This document shows positions 6,241-6,276 of a stretch of 6,276 bases of DNA, one piece after another. The first letter of the stretch is position 1; the number at the start of each line of letters is the position of its first letter. The stretch is from Clostridiales bacterium (GTDB lineage Bacteria; Bacillota; Clostridia; Tissierellales; Sedimentibacteraceae). A program made the position numbers and the translations under genes. The notes beneath the pieces were generated by a model. The model made no database searches, had not been told where the DNA came from, and saw only the letters and a list, made by a program, of their open reading frames with translations. The DNA lies in assembly GCA_003457065.1 (NCBI GenBank), contig DMJQ01000140.1, forward strand, positions 14,110 through 20,385. Reading direction: 5' to 3'.

Positions 6241-6266
6241 CTGATTCAATAAATACATTAAATCAG
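6241..6266. repeat. Inverted repeat upstream of the malY/patB promoter
   Basis: CTGATTCAAT (6241-6250) and ATTAAATCAG (6257-6266) are complementary at 9 of 10 positions around a 6-base spacer; on a minus-strand transcript the mismatch becomes a U-G pair, giving a 10-bp stem. No T run follows on the minus strand, so it is not a normal terminator. Its position about 35-60 bases upstream of the -10 would fit an activator or repressor site, but AT-rich sequence makes chance dyads common. Confidence 0.35.
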
Positions 6267-6276
6267 ATAAAACCGT

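Overview
The window is an AT-rich stretch with purine-rich Shine-Dalgarno sites (AAGGGG, GGAG, AAAGG), short intergenic gaps and a gene order zapA, U32-family protein, mutS2. This points to a low-GC Gram-positive bacterium of the class Clostridia; genus and species cannot be read from it. All four recognisable genes are on the minus strand, so transcription runs from right to left. No rRNA, tRNA, CRISPR array or insertion sequence was seen.

Layout in order of transcription. 6121-6276 is a regulatory region with an extended -10 promoter and several inverted repeats. 4957-6120 is a complete MalY/PatB-type PLP-dependent C-S lyase (cystathionine beta-lyase family). 4710-4956 is a very AT-rich intergenic gap with a candidate promoter. 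3621-4709 encodes a ZapA cell-division protein fused to a very long coiled coil. 3595-3619 is a terminator-like hairpin. 1400-3577 is a large U32-family protein of the RlhA/DUF3656 type. 1-1345 is the N-terminal 448 residues of MutS2, cut by the left window edge just after its Walker B region.

The zapA, U32 and mutS2 genes look like one functional block with gaps of 43 and 54 bases, although the hairpin after zapA may lower expression of the two downstream genes. U32 relatives hydroxylate rRNA or tRNA bases, and MutS2 has been linked in Bacillus to rescue of collided ribosomes, so the downstream pair may share a translation-related theme. The C-S lyase is set apart by its own promoter and probably belongs to sulfur amino acid metabolism.

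The most notable observation is inside the ZapA protein. Its roughly 300-residue coiled-coil tail is built from tandem units of exactly 63 residues (nine heptads): three clear full units, a truncated fourth, and a more diverged unit that merges with the ZapA helix. The second is the malY/patB promoter region, where several dyads sharing a CAAGC half-site overlap the promoter and leader.
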